Below, piece after piece: positions 18,582 to 27,373 of a stretch of 64,000 nucleotides of DNA. The stretch's first letter is position 1. Each line of letters starts with the position of its first letter. The stretch covers positions 1 to 64,000 of the forward strand of contig JAYFNU010000014.1 in the NCBI GenBank assembly GCA_034933305.1, in the 5' to 3' direction. Origin of the DNA: JAYFNU01 sp034933305 (GTDB taxonomy: Bacteria > Bacillota > Clostridia > Oscillospirales > Ruminococcaceae). A model generated the notes under the pieces. That model made no database searches and was not told where the DNA came from. It worked only from the letters and a program-made list of their open reading frames with translations. The position numbers and the translations under genes were made by a program.

Positions 18582-18620
18582 AGTATTTCTCTCCGGTTAA
18601 ATAGCTTAGCAGTATCCTCA

Positions 18621-19076
18621 TCACAGATCTGTTTGTGCCATCTTATGAACTTCAGGGCAAACAACCCGCAAATTTTCGTTCAGCTGCTCCATGAGCCTTA
18701 AGAACTCAGCTTGATCTTTCGCTGGTGCATCGGCTATGTGCCGAGCGATGCTCTCATCAGCCTTACTTCTCATTTCCTGATATAGCGCTATGCCTTTTTC
18801 TGTCAGATAAAGCCCCACAGAACCGTTCCGGCCGGGGTAACGCTTTCGCCGCACAAGGCCATTTGATACCAGTTTCTTGATGATACGGCTGAGATATCCT
18901 TTGTTTATGTCGATCATCTCCGTAAATTGAACAGCGCTGATACCGGGGTGTCGTCCGACTGCTTCCAAAATATAAGCCTCTGTAAAAGAGTATTCGCCGG
19001 ATTCAAATTCCTTGCTGTAAATCGCGACCACATGGTAAAAGGTCCGTATCACATTTTTTACCGACTCATAGTCCAT
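18621..19076 (-). CDS. MarR family transcriptional regulator
   Basis: A 151-residue winged-helix regulator. The core reads YSFTEAYILEAVGRHPGISAVQFTEMIDINKGYLSRIIKKLVSNGLVRRKRYPGRNGSVGLYLTEKG, the classic MarR helix-turn-helix and wing. N- and C-terminal helices form the dimer interface. I chose the ATG at 19074-19076 (AGGCAGG upstream). A partial dyad (GCAACT..AGTTGC, 19107-19134) lies just upstream and could be its operator, but this is weak. It probably controls itself and the downstream hybrid kinase. Confidence 0.9.
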   Translation of the reverse strand: MDYESVKNVIRTFYHVVAIYSKEFESGEYSFTEAYILEAVGRHPGISAVQFTEMIDINKGYLSRIIKKLVSNGLVRRKRYPGRNGSVGLYLTEKGIALYQEMRSKADESIARHIADAPAKDQAEFLRLMEQLNENLRVVCPEVHKMAQTDL

Positions 19077-19432
19077 TTTCCTGCCTCGATGATCAAACGG
19101 AATTATGCAACTACATAGTACCTCTTTGAGTTGCCAAAAGCAACATATCTGTGCGGCGGCCTGCCGTCTGTTCCCGCGGCGGCCGAAAGCAGAGAAAAGG
19201 CCCGGATGGCCTTCCGCGTTCCCTCCCCCGCATCGCGCCCTCGCGCCCCGCACCGGCGGCAAGACGGTCAGCCTGTCTTTTCGCCGTCCCCGGCTTTTTC
19301 ATGTCCCCGCGGGGCGGCGGTCGTTTGCCCCGCTCCCCGTTCTGTGCTACACTGTAAGCCTGCGGTCCCGCGGGGACGTCCCGCACGTCCGGGCCCCGCG
19401 GCGGCCGCTCCATTCTGATTCGGAGGCTTGAA
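19077..19432. other. Divergent intergenic region marR / lipoprotein
   Basis: This 356-base region holds the marR upstream side with the imperfect dyad GCAACT (19107-19112) and AGTTGC (19129-19134), and the lipoprotein promoter near 19.33 kb. The rest is GC-rich without a supported gene. Confidence 0.5.
19325..19353 (+). promoter_or_regulatory. Sigma-A promoter of the 19.4 kb lipoprotein gene
   Basis: TTGCCC (19325-19330), 17 bp, TACACT (19348-19353). It is about 80 nt upstream of the ATG. Confidence 0.6.
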
Positions 19433-19927
19433 ATGAAACGATCCCTTTTCGCCCTGCTGGTCATCACCTGCCTGCTGCTGAGCGGCTGCGCCGCGGCAGC
19501 TTCCGATACGGGCTCCCCGGCGACCGATCCCGCGGCCGCCGATGCCGCGGCCGATGAAACGGCATTTTTCGAACAGACGAAGACCTATATCCTGTCCGGG
19601 CAGAAGGACCTGCCGGCCGCACAGCAGCTGCTCTGGAACCCGTCCTTCCTCGACGCCCTGGACTTTGCGCCGCTCTACGCCGACTATACGGCCGCCGGCG
19701 GCGCGCGGGAGGACGCCGCGGCCTTCGCCGCCTATCTGACGCAGAACGCCCCCGTGCCCGACAACTGGAAGGCGCTTTTCGAGGCCGACCTCAGGAAGAC
19801 CTACGATGTGGCGCCGGAAAAATATGAGGACCTCGGCGGCGGATCGTATCAGGTGTACGTCGAGATCGACGGCGCCGTCGTCCCCTATGTGACGGTCAAT
19901 GCCCGCACCGGCTGGTATCAGAGCTGA
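19433..19927 (+). CDS. Predicted lipoprotein of unknown function
   Basis: The 164-residue protein has a strong lipoprotein signal, LLVITCLLLSGCAAA, with the lipobox cysteine at residue 19, and an Ala/Asp/Thr linker. A folded part follows (FFEQTKTYILSGQKDLPAAQQLLWNPSFLDALDFAPLYADY, then YDVAPEKYEDLGGGSYQVYVEIDGAVVPYVTVNARTGWYQ). The C-terminal Tyr/Gly/Val strand pattern is like PepSY-type or NTF2-like small extracellular domains, but I cannot assign a family. It is monocistronic, with a clear promoter and terminator. Confidence 0.8.
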   Translation: MKRSLFALLVITCLLLSGCAAAASDTGSPATDPAAADAAADETAFFEQTKTYILSGQKDLPAAQQLLWNPSFLDALDFAPLYADYTAAGGAREDAAAFAAYLTQNAPVPDNWKALFEADLRKTYDVAPEKYEDLGGGSYQVYVEIDGAVVPYVTVNARTGWYQS

Positions 19928-19997
19928 ACGCGCGGCCCCGCGGGCCGGCCGCCGCGCCGAAAGATCCGTGTGCAGACCTCGCTTCGCTTTTTGAAAA

Positions 19998-20028
19998 AGC
20001 CGGCGCCTTCGGGCGCCGGCTTTCGTTT
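19998..20028 (+). terminator. Terminator of the lipoprotein gene
   Basis: AGCCGGCGCC (19998-20007), TTCG tetraloop, GGCGCCGGCT (20012-20021), then TTCGTTTT. Five A precede the stem, so some minus-strand activity is possible. Confidence 0.9.
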
Positions 20029-20042
20029 TATCCGCAAACAAA

Positions 20043-20068
20043 GAGAGGCGCCGCGGCGCCTCTCTTTT
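20043..20068. terminator. Terminator of the pilin gene
   Basis: GAGAGGCGCC (20043-20052) and GGCGCCTCTC (20055-20064) form a 10-bp stem 14 nt after the pilin stop codon. On the minus strand the tail is TTTGTTTG; on the plus strand it is TTTT. Confidence 0.75.
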
Positions 20069-20081
20069 GCGGGAGCCCTCG

Positions 20082-20939
20082 TCACTGTGACACCTCGACC
20101 CAGCCGCCGGGCGGCAGCGTCCAGCGGCCGATGGCGTTGGGCGCGACGTAATACTTCCCGCCGTAACTGCACAGATCGCCCGCCGCCGGCGCGCTCTTCC
20201 ACGCGCCGCCCGCGATGTCCGCCGCGGACCAGATCTTCGTGCCGGAAGAAAGCCGTTCGAAATCCGATGGATATTTCGCCGCAAGGGCCGCGAGCGTGAG
20301 GGAATCGTCCCCCTGCCTGCCGACCCAGTGGGACCAGTTGCAGCAGAGATAGGTGCCCGTGTCGTCGCTGAGGATGCTGCCGCTCGCGATGTTCCAGCCG
20401 CCCGTCAGGATCTGCTGCTTGACGTCCGTCCAGTCGCCCGTCGGCAGCAGCGTGTATGCCGTCCCCGCGCTGTCCGTCACGGTCACGCCCGCGGCGCTGC
20501 CGCCGTCCGCGGCGTCGGTGAAATTGTAGACCTGCTCGTGCAGCGCGCAACTGTCGGGGTCGGCGCAGTACGTCACGCGCAGACCGTCCTTTTCATACGT
20601 CAGGTGCAGTACCTGCGCCGACACGGCGTCGACGCCGATGCCGCTGACGCCGCCGTCCACGCCCGCGAGCGCCAGCACGTCCGCCGGCGCGGGGGTGCAG
20701 TCGTCCGCGCCGTCCGCATACGCTTCGGCCGCGAGCGTCTGCGCGGCGCTCACGCACGTCCGGCAGCCGACGATGATCGTCTTCTGCTTTGCCCGGTCGA
20801 TGTAACCCGTCATGGACGGGATGAAGATGCCCGCGAGGATCGCGAGGACGACCAGGGTGACGATGACTTCGACCAGCGTGAAGCCGCCGCTGCCTTTGCG
20901 GCGCCGCCGCGTTTCCTCTTTTTTTGTGCGATCCCCCAC
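20082..20939 (-). CDS. Type IV pilin-like protein
   Basis: A basic leader (MGDRTKKEETRRRRKGSGG) ends at the prepilin peptidase site G/FTLVEVIVTLVVLAIL, with glutamate 5 of the mature protein present and a membrane-spanning first helix. The 285-residue product is therefore a class-A type IV pilin or pseudopilin. The globular part has cysteines (C59, C62, C76) and a Gly/Trp/Tyr-rich C-terminus, WTLPPGGWVEV. No pilus assembly gene (PilB, PilC, PilD) is in the window, so this is an orphan subunit relying on genes elsewhere. It is divergent from the EAL gene. Confidence 0.88.
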   Translation of the reverse strand: MGDRTKKEETRRRRKGSGGFTLVEVIVTLVVLAILAGIFIPSMTGYIDRAKQKTIIVGCRTCVSAAQTLAAEAYADGADDCTPAPADVLALAGVDGGVSGIGVDAVSAQVLHLTYEKDGLRVTYCADPDSCALHEQVYNFTDAADGGSAAGVTVTDSAGTAYTLLPTGDWTDVKQQILTGGWNIASGSILSDDTGTYLCCNWSHWVGRQGDDSLTLAALAAKYPSDFERLSSGTKIWSAADIAGGAWKSAPAAGDLCSYGGKYYVAPNAIGRWTLPPGGWVEVSQ

Positions 20940-21060
20940 TGCAAGCCCTCCCTCCCCGCGATGTTACCTGTGTGTTATATTATACTACTATTATTTTGTA
21001 ACCGAAAGGGCTGCGCCGCAAAAAAAGTGCGGTTTCTGCAAAATATGCGCGTTTTTTTAC

Positions 21061-21088
21061 TTGATTTGCTGCATTTCTGCGCTAAACT
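21061..21088 (+). promoter_or_regulatory. Probable sigma-A promoter of the EAL gene
   Basis: TTGATT (21061-21066), 16 bp, TAAACT (21083-21088), just ahead of the GAGGAGG ribosome site. The predicted leader is under 25 nt. Confidence 0.5.
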
Positions 21089-21112
21089 GAAGAAGAGAGG
21101 AGGCGATGACGC

Positions 21113-23041
21113 ATGCCGGGCCGATACAATGCGCAGTTTGAAATGTGTGCACTGGTCTTCCTCATCGTGATCGCGCTGCACTTTTTCATGCGCCCGCGCT
21201 ATCCGAACAGGCTCAACCGCTTCTTCAGCTTTTTTATCCTCATCGGCTTCGTCGACATCGCGGCCGATGTGTTCTCCGCCTACGTCATCGCCAATGCGGC
21301 CGGGCTGCCGCTGTGGATCGACTGGACGGTCAACATGGTGCTGTTCTACTGTCAGATCACGCTCGCGCCGCTGCTGTTCCTCTATGTCAGCTGCATGGCC
21401 GGCACGCTGCGGCAGGAAAACAGGCGCTGGCACATCCTCGCGATGCTGCCCTTTGCGGTGACCTTCGTGCTGCTGTCGCTCAATCCGGCGCTGCACACCG
21501 TCTTCTATTTCGACGAAAACTTCAGCTATCGGCACGGTCCGCTGTTTCTGTCCCTCTACGCCGGCACCGTGTTTTACCTCGCGCTGTCGTGCGCGGTCAT
21601 TCTGCAGCACAAGAAGCGCCTGCGCCTCGTGGAATACACGACGCTGCTCGCGTTTATCCTCGCCAACGTCACCGCCATCCTGCTGCAGTATCTCTTCCCC
21701 GCGTATCTCATCACGGGCGTGGCGCTGTCGATCTCCATTATGATGATGTATCTGACGCTGCAGAACCCCGACGAGATGCTCGATCCGCTGACCGACGTCT
21801 TCAACCGCACGGCCTTCCTGCTGTACATCGACTCGCTCCTCAAGGAGGAGCGCCGCTTCCAGATCGCGGTCTTCGATCTCGACGACATGAGCGCCGTGAA
21901 CAGCGTGTTCGGCATCGCCGTCGGCGACGACGCGCTGCACGAGGTCGCGGCCTATCTCCAGCGCATCACCCGCGGCAGCCGTCTGTTCCGCATCATCGGC
22001 GACAGCTTTGCCGTCGTGACGACGACCGAGCGGGCCTGCACCCGCATCGTGTCGACCGCGTCGGAGCGCTTCCGCGAGCGCTGGGACATCGGCGCTTTCA
22101 CGATGAACCTCTCCGTGTGCATCGGCTATTCCTGCGAGGTATGGCGGTGCAGCAACACGGACGAGGTCGTCACGCTCGCGGGCGAGGTGCTCGGCGACGC
22201 GAAAAAGAGCGGGCGCGGCAGCATCGCGTCGTCCGGCGAAAGCGCCGTGCTGCGCGTCCGGCGGCAGGCGCACGTCGAGGAGCTGCTGCGCCGGGCGATC
22301 GACGGCGACACCGTCGAGGTCTGGCTGCAGCCCATCGTGCGCCTCGACGCCGGCAGGCCCGCGGCGGCCGAGGCGCTCGCGCGCATCCGCGACGAAAACG
22401 GCAGCATCGTCATGCCCGGCGAATTCATCCCCATCGCCGAGCGCACGGGGCTCATCGTCCCGCTGGGCACCCAGGTCTTCGACAAGGCCTGCCGCTTCCT
22501 GCGCGACAGCGGGCTCAACGACGACGCGGAATTTGAAAAGGTCTGCATCAACCTGTCCGTCGTCGAGTGCATCGACGAGCTGCTGACGTGCAAGATCTAC
22601 GACATCGTCGGGAAATACGGCATTCGGCCCTCCAAGCTCTGCTTTGAGATCACCGAGACGACGGCCACGCTGTCGGAGACGCTGCCCGCGCGCATGAAGG
22701 CGCTGTGCGCCGAGGGCTACGGCTTCGCGCTCGACGATTTCGGCACCGGCTACGCCAATTACGATTCCATCATGCGCCTGCCCTTCCGCGTCGTGAAGAT
22801 GGACAAATCGCTGTTCGATATCAGCCTCGTCGACAAAAAGAGCGAAACGGTCTTTTTCCACACCATTGAGATGGTGCGCGCGCTCGGGCTCAACGTCGTC
22901 GTCGAGGGCGTCGAGACGGCGCAGCAGGCCGCGCTGCTCACGCAGCACGGCGTGTCCTATGCGCAGGGCTACTATTTCGCGCGGCCGCTGTCGGGGCCGG
23001 ATTTCCTTGCGCTTTACAAAAGCGAAGGGCAGCCCGGCTGA
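21113..23041 (+). CDS. Membrane protein with degenerate GGDEF and intact EAL domain
   Basis: A 642-residue c-di-GMP signalling protein. About 220 residues of multi-span membrane sensor (YRHGPL at 139-144, as in the 1.4 kb cyclase) come first. A GGDEF-like domain follows whose active site is IIGDSF (G296 D297 S298 F299), so cyclase activity is unlikely. The EAL domain keeps E420-A-L, the metal-site DDFGTGY (D541), KMDKSL and VVEGVET, so it should hydrolyse c-di-GMP to pGpG. The defective GGDEF may bind GTP as a regulator. It is monocistronic with its own terminator. Confidence 0.92.
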   Translation: MPGRYNAQFEMCALVFLIVIALHFFMRPRYPNRLNRFFSFFILIGFVDIAADVFSAYVIANAAGLPLWIDWTVNMVLFYCQITLAPLLFLYVSCMAGTLRQENRRWHILAMLPFAVTFVLLSLNPALHTVFYFDENFSYRHGPLFLSLYAGTVFYLALSCAVILQHKKRLRLVEYTTLLAFILANVTAILLQYLFPAYLITGVALSISIMMMYLTLQNPDEMLDPLTDVFNRTAFLLYIDSLLKEERRFQIAVFDLDDMSAVNSVFGIAVGDDALHEVAAYLQRITRGSRLFRIIGDSFAVVTTTERACTRIVSTASERFRERWDIGAFTMNLSVCIGYSCEVWRCSNTDEVVTLAGEVLGDAKKSGRGSIASSGESAVLRVRRQAHVEELLRRAIDGDTVEVWLQPIVRLDAGRPAAAEALARIRDENGSIVMPGEFIPIAERTGLIVPLGTQVFDKACRFLRDSGLNDDAEFEKVCINLSVVECIDELLTCKIYDIVGKYGIRPSKLCFEITETTATLSETLPARMKALCAEGYGFALDDFGTGYANYDSIMRLPFRVVKMDKSLFDISLVDKKSETVFFHTIEMVRALGLNVVVEGVETAQQAALLTQHGVSYAQGYYFARPLSGPDFLALYKSEGQPG

Positions 23042-23089
23042 CCCGCGCACAGCATCGCGCCGCGTCCGGATCCCGGCTTGAAAACGCAG

Positions 23090-23127
23090 ACCGCCGCGGG
23101 GGCTTCGATCCCTCGCGGCGGTTTTTT
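23090..23127 (+). terminator. Terminator of the EAL gene
   Basis: ACCGCCGCG (23090-23098) pairs with CGCGGCGGT (23114-23122), followed by a T-run to 23127. Confidence 0.85.
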
Positions 23128-23217
23128 GTCCGTTCGCCCGCCTGCGTCCTGCGCTGGCGGACTTCTCCGTTTTAAAAGCGCCGCCCGGACGGACGGCGCT
23201 CTTTTTGTCGGCCGCGC

Positions 23218-24006
23218 TCAGCGGCGGGGCAGCTTGTCCTCGACGCTCCTGCGGAGCTTGTTCGCGTTCTCCCGCAAATGCGCCGCCTCGGCCCGCAGCC
23301 GGTCGGCGTAAGCGCTCAGCTGCTCGCTCAGCGGCAGCGAGGAGTGCATGGACAGGAAGAACAGCGCCTTCTCGAGGCGTTTCTCGTTTCCCTCGCGGAT
23401 GTGCGCGCGCAGCTCCTCGAGCCGCACGACGAGGTCGTTGTCCCGCGCGAAGGCGCGGATGCGCACGAGGATATTCGACGAGTAGGCGAGGTCGATCGCG
23501 AAGACGCCGAAAAAGAAGCCGACGACGAAGGAAAAGGCGAGATTGCCGGACAGCCATTCGAGCGCGCTGAGGATGTGCGGGTGGATGAAAAAGTAGTACA
23601 CGGCGCTGAGCACCGCCCAGTACAGGGAGAATTTCGGGCAGATGACGCCGCACAGATTTCCCCAGTTCCCCGAGTAATCCCACAGCCGGACCTTCATCAC
23701 CCGCAGGCACAGCATGCCCGTGGCGAACTCCAGCGCCGTGACGCACAGCGCCATGAGCGCAAAGAGCACGAGCTTTTCGAGCACCGGGTCGGCAATGGTC
23801 AGATCCCGCTCGCAGCCCGCGAGCGCATAGAGGATGCACAGCCCGAAGCCGTACAGCGGCACATAGGGCCCGACGAGGAAGCCGGGGTTGATCCACTTGC
23901 GCTCGGGGTTCAACGACGAGAAAAAGCGCCGGTAGAAGACCTCGAGCACCCAGCCGAACACGCTGCCGATAAAAAACAGAAAAGAGAGAATCAGAAAAAT
24001 ATTCAC
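23218..24006 (-). CDS. CmpB-type putative ABC transporter permease (PF06541)
   Basis: A 262-residue membrane protein of the family labelled putative ABC transporter permease. It begins NIFLILSFLFFIGSVFGWVLEVFYRRFF, then WINPGFLVGPYVPLYGFG and WDYSGNWGNLCGVICPKFSLYW, all diagnostic. The last 90 residues form a charged coiled coil (RLEELRAHIREGNEKRLEKALFF). No ATPase is adjacent, so actual transport is doubtful. The GTG start at 24004-24006 overlaps the MATE stop (GTGA), with GAGG upstream, so it is translated together with the MATE gene. Confidence 0.85.
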   Translation of the reverse strand: MNIFLILSFLFFIGSVFGWVLEVFYRRFFSSLNPERKWINPGFLVGPYVPLYGFGLCILYALAGCERDLTIADPVLEKLVLFALMALCVTALEFATGMLCLRVMKVRLWDYSGNWGNLCGVICPKFSLYWAVLSAVYYFFIHPHILSALEWLSGNLAFSFVVGFFFGVFAIDLAYSSNILVRIRAFARDNDLVVRLEELRAHIREGNEKRLEKALFFLSMHSSLPLSEQLSAYADRLRAEAAHLRENANKLRRSVEDKLPRR

Positions 24007-25424
24007 ACTTCGCCTCGAGATATTTCTTCGGTCCGCGCATGCGCGCCGGAACGGGTCAGATCGTTGATCCAGTGCATGCGCAGCACCCGCACGAGGCCGA
24101 CGATCGACTTCATCGGCATGTCGGCCTTGATGAGCAGGATGACGAGCACCGGCGACAGCTTCCATCGGAACGCCGCGAGCAGCCCGAGCGGGATGGCGAT
24201 CATCCACATCGTGACGATATCGGTCCAGAAGCCCGTCTTGGCGTCGCCGCCCGCGCGCAGGATCCCCACGAGGCCGATGATCTCCCACGCGTTGAAGAAG
24301 GTCACCGCCGCCATGATGGGCAGCAGCTGCCGCGCGTAGGCGCGCGTCTCCTCGGTGATGCTGAACAGGCCGATAAAGGGGTTCCCGAGCAGCAGCACGA
24401 GCAGCATCCCCCCGAGGCCGAGACCGGTCGCGACGAGCATGAGCGAGCGCGCCTGCCGCTTCGTTCCCTCGATGTCGCCCGCGCCGATGGCGTTGCCCAC
24501 GAGGATCTGCGACGCGCCGGAGTAGCCCGTCAGCACGCCGGACATCATCTGGTTGAGCGTATAGACGATGTTGTAGGCGGCCACGGCGCCGGTGCTGATC
24601 TGCCCCATGACGATCTGCGACGCCGACGTGCCGAAGCTCCAGATGAGCTCATGGCCGAGGATGGGCTTTGCGACGGCGACGTAGTCGCGGAACAGCGCGC
24701 CGTCGAACCGCGCGAGATCCCGCAGGTGCAGCGCCGGCTCGCTGCTCTTCGAAAACAGGCACAGCAGCAGGAACAGGAACTCGATCACGCGCGAAACGAG
24801 CGTGCCGACGGCCGGCCCCAGCGCGCCGAGCGCCGGCATCCCCGCCCTGCCGAAGATGAACAGATAATTGAGCAGGATGTTCACCGAGTAACACACGAGG
24901 TTGCCCCAGAACACGAGCCGCACGCGGCCGACCGCCCGGACGTAGCTGTAGATCTCGTCCGAAATGCAGAACGGGATCATCGTCGCGGCCGTGATGAGCA
25001 GATACTTGCGGCCGATGGCGAGCACCGCGGCGTCGCTCGTCATGATGCGCATGACGGCCGACGGGAACAGCGCCACGATCAGCGTGCAGCCCGCGCCGAA
25101 GATCACCGCGATGCGGAAACAGATCCCGAGCAGCGTCTTCGTCGTTTCGCCGTCGCGCTTGCCCCAGTACTGCGCGACGAGCACGCCCACGGGCGACACG
25201 AGCCCGTAGGCGATGATGGTGAAAATATAATAGAGCTGCGACGCCTGCGACACGGCCGCCATCTCGGTCTCGCCGAAGCGGCCCATCATGAGCGTGTTGA
25301 GCGCGTTGACGCCCACCATCAGCAGCTGCTGGATGACGAGCGGGAACGCGAGCGACCACGCCCGCCGGTAAAAGGCCCTGTCCCGGCACAGCAGCGGCTC
25401 CCTCGCCGTTTCAGCTTCTGTCAT
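24003..25424 (-). CDS. MATE family efflux transporter
   Basis: The 473-residue protein has about 12 membrane helices in the two-half MATE layout. The first repeat starts RRAWSLAFPLVIQQLLMVGVNALNTLMMGRFGETEMAAVS, and the second includes YNIVYTLNQMMSGVLTGYSGASQILVGNAIGAG. It should export drugs or metabolites using Na+ or H+. The ATG at 25422-25424 lies within the 3' end of the nucleoside hydrolase gene (14-nt overlap), tying it to that operon. Substrate unknown. Confidence 0.93.
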   Translation of the reverse strand: MTEAETAREPLLCRDRAFYRRAWSLAFPLVIQQLLMVGVNALNTLMMGRFGETEMAAVSQASQLYYIFTIIAYGLVSPVGVLVAQYWGKRDGETTKTLLGICFRIAVIFGAGCTLIVALFPSAVMRIMTSDAAVLAIGRKYLLITAATMIPFCISDEIYSYVRAVGRVRLVFWGNLVCYSVNILLNYLFIFGRAGMPALGALGPAVGTLVSRVIEFLFLLLCLFSKSSEPALHLRDLARFDGALFRDYVAVAKPILGHELIWSFGTSASQIVMGQISTGAVAAYNIVYTLNQMMSGVLTGYSGASQILVGNAIGAGDIEGTKRQARSLMLVATGLGLGGMLLVLLLGNPFIGLFSITEETRAYARQLLPIMAAVTFFNAWEIIGLVGILRAGGDAKTGFWTDIVTMWMIAIPLGLLAAFRWKLSPVLVILLIKADMPMKSIVGLVRVLRMHWINDLTRSGAHARTEEISRGEV

Positions 25425-26343
25425 AGCAATCCAGCAGGTACTTTCTGAATTTTTCGACGTCGATGCCCAGCGCGACGTCGGCGTTGGCCGGACGGCCCAG
25501 CCGCCCGCGCAGATCCGCAAAGGTGTGGCCCCAGGTGTATTCGCCGGCGCATTCGACGTCGACGTAGAGCTTTTCGGTGCGCAGGCACTCGGGGCAGAAC
25601 GCGGCGGCGAACGCCAGCGCGTCGTGCATGACGGCGTCCTCGTGGCCCTCGTCGCGGCGGCGGAACATGAACTCAAGCAGCTCGGCGGCGAGGTTCGACG
25701 CCTTCGTGTTGTGCGCGCGCAGATGCCGCGCGTCCTCCTCGAGCATCACCGCCTTGAGCGTGACGTCGAGGCCGACCATCGTCAGCGGGATGCCGCTCTT
25801 GAAGACGACGCGCCCCGCCTCGGCGTCCGCCCAGATGTTGAACTCGGCCGTCGTGCTGACGTTACCGCCGTAAACGGCGCCGCCCATGATCCAGAGGTGC
25901 TTGATGAGGACCTTGAGCTCGGGATACTCGAGCAGCGCGAGCGCGATGTTCGTCAGCGGCCCGATGGCGAGGATCTCGAGGTTGCCCGCGCATTCCTTCG
26001 CCTTTTCGTAGATGAGCTGCGTCGCGCGCAGCTCGCTGAAGGCCTTTTGGGATTCCGGGATGACGACGGGCCCGAGGCCCTTTTTGCCGTGGGTCGACTC
26101 GTCCTGTCCGTGATAATTGTAGCGCAGCCGCATGCCCTCGGCCGCGCCGACCGCCACGGGGATGTCGAAGCCGAGATAATCGATCAGGTTGAGCGTGTTG
26201 CGCGAGGTATATTCGACCTCGACGTTGCCGTCGACCGTCGTACAGGCGACGACCTCGGCGCGCGGTTCGTACAGCGCCTCCATGATGGCGATGGCGTCGT
26301 CGGTGCCGGTGTCGCAGTCGATGAGAAATTTTCTTTTTTCCAT
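25411..26343 (-). CDS. Nucleoside hydrolase (IU-NH family)
   Basis: A 310-residue inosine-uridine preferring nucleoside hydrolase family member that would cleave N-ribosidic bonds. The Ca2+-binding motif DCDTGTDDA is at 9-17. NIAL (GPLTNIALAL), MGGAVYGGNVSTTAEFNIWADAEA and the conserved VMHDALAFAAAFCPE with the catalytic-region histidine complete the pocket. It is divergent from a PfkB sugar kinase across 115 nt and heads a run with MATE and CmpB-like genes. A role in nucleoside or nucleoside-analogue scavenging fits the neighbourhood. Confidence 0.92.
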   Translation of the reverse strand: MEKRKFLIDCDTGTDDAIAIMEALYEPRAEVVACTTVDGNVEVEYTSRNTLNLIDYLGFDIPVAVGAAEGMRLRYNYHGQDESTHGKKGLGPVVIPESQKAFSELRATQLIYEKAKECAGNLEILAIGPLTNIALALLEYPELKVLIKHLWIMGGAVYGGNVSTTAEFNIWADAEAGRVVFKSGIPLTMVGLDVTLKAVMLEEDARHLRAHNTKASNLAAELLEFMFRRRDEGHEDAVMHDALAFAAAFCPECLRTEKLYVDVECAGEYTWGHTFADLRGRLGRPANADVALGIDVEKFRKYLLDCYDRS

Positions 26344-26369
26344 CTTTGTCTGCCTTTCTGTGTGCTGTA

Positions 26370-26388
26370 TTTTGTCCGCCGCACAAAA
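26370..26388. promoter_or_regulatory. Possible operator in the divergent region
   Basis: TTTTGT (26370-26375), seven bases, ACAAAA (26383-26388) is a perfect dyad midway between the nucleoside hydrolase and PfkB starts. It could bind a regulator of both. No regulator gene is adjacent, so this is tentative. Confidence 0.3.
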
Positions 26389-26422
26389 GAACGCGCCGTG
26401 TGCTGCGAAGAAAAAGCGGATA

Positions 26423-26431
26423 TGCTATACT
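26423..26431 (+). promoter_or_regulatory. Extended -10 promoter of the PfkB kinase gene
   Basis: TGCTATACT (26423-26431) is an extended -10 element with no good -35 at the right distance. GGAGGTG follows at 26444-26450, 8 nt before the ATG. Confidence 0.55.
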
Positions 26432-26458
26432 GGATAAAAACGCGGGAGGTGTCCCTCA

Positions 26459-27373
26459 ATGGATTACTGTGTCTACATCGGCGACGTCGCGCTCGACGAA
26501 TATTACCGGGCGGCCGCATGGCCGCGGCAGGGCGACAAGGTCCTGGTCGACGCGCTGCCCGCCGTCCCCGGCGGCATGATCGCCAACGCCGCGTGCGTGT
26601 GCGCGTCGTTCGGCATGAAGACCTGCTTCGCGGGCATCCTCAACCGCGGCGCCGTCTCGCGCTTTCTGCTGGACGACCTCGGGAAGCGGGGCGTCGACAC
26701 CTCGCTGACCGTCTTCGACGACACGCTCGCCGACTCGAAGGTGATGATCTTCATGACGGGCAGCGATCACACGATGCTCATCCCGCGCATCGCCCCGCAG
26801 CACATGGGCATCGACGCGGGCGCGCTCGAGACGCTGCAGAAGGCGAGATACGTCTATACGACGCCCGGCGATATGGCGCTGCTGCGCTGCGGGCAGCTCA
26901 GCGGCTTCGCGCTGGCCGACGCCGTGCGCGCGAAGGGGGCGCGGCTCGTCTTCGACGCCGACGTCGACTATGTGCGCGACGGCGACGAGGAGCGCTACCG
27001 CCACCTCGACATCTGTTTCTTCAACGAGCAGGGCTTTGCGAGCGTCTGCGCGGGCCGCTCCCGCGCCGAGACGGCGCAGCGCCTTCTGTCGCTCGGCCTC
27101 GAGTTCGCCGTCGTCACGCTGGGCGCGGCGGGCTGCGAGATCTACGGGCGCGGCGGCATGCAGGCCGTCCCCGCAAAGCGGATCGAGGCCGTCGACGTGA
27201 CGGGGGCGGGCGACACCTTTTGCTCCTCGTTCATGTTCGCGCTCACGCGCGGCGACACGCCCCGCGAAGCCGCCGAATTCGCGACGGCCGCCGCCGCCGT
27301 GTGCGTGTCGCATCTCGGCGCGCGCAGCGGCGCGGCGGGCATCGCCGCCGTCGAGGCCATGCGGCGCTCATAG
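26459..27373 (+). CDS. PfkB family sugar kinase
   Basis: A 304-residue ribokinase-fold kinase that transfers ATP phosphate to a sugar or nucleoside hydroxyl. It has the N-terminal GGMIANAACVCASFGMKTCFAGILNRG motif. The C-terminal DVTGAGDTFCSSF carries the catalytic Asp and anion hole intact. Its 3' end overlaps the opposing M24 gene by 6 nt, so the two convergent transcripts share their ends. Divergence from a nucleoside hydrolase suggests it phosphorylates the released ribose or a nucleoside. Confidence 0.9.
   Translation: MDYCVYIGDVALDEYYRAAAWPRQGDKVLVDALPAVPGGMIANAACVCASFGMKTCFAGILNRGAVSRFLLDDLGKRGVDTSLTVFDDTLADSKVMIFMTGSDHTMLIPRIAPQHMGIDAGALETLQKARYVYTTPGDMALLRCGQLSGFALADAVRAKGARLVFDADVDYVRDGDEERYRHLDICFFNEQGFASVCAGRSRAETAQRLLSLGLEFAVVTLGAAGCEIYGRGGMQAVPAKRIEAVDVTGAGDTFCSSFMFALTRGDTPREAAEFATAAAAVCVSHLGARSGAAGIAAVEAMRRS

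Noticed and set aside
20975..24040. 1021-codon open frame on the minus strand opposite the EAL gene
   Set aside because: It is antisense to a clear GGDEF/EAL protein. Its translation is Arg/Ala/Gln-rich low complexity caused by high GC.
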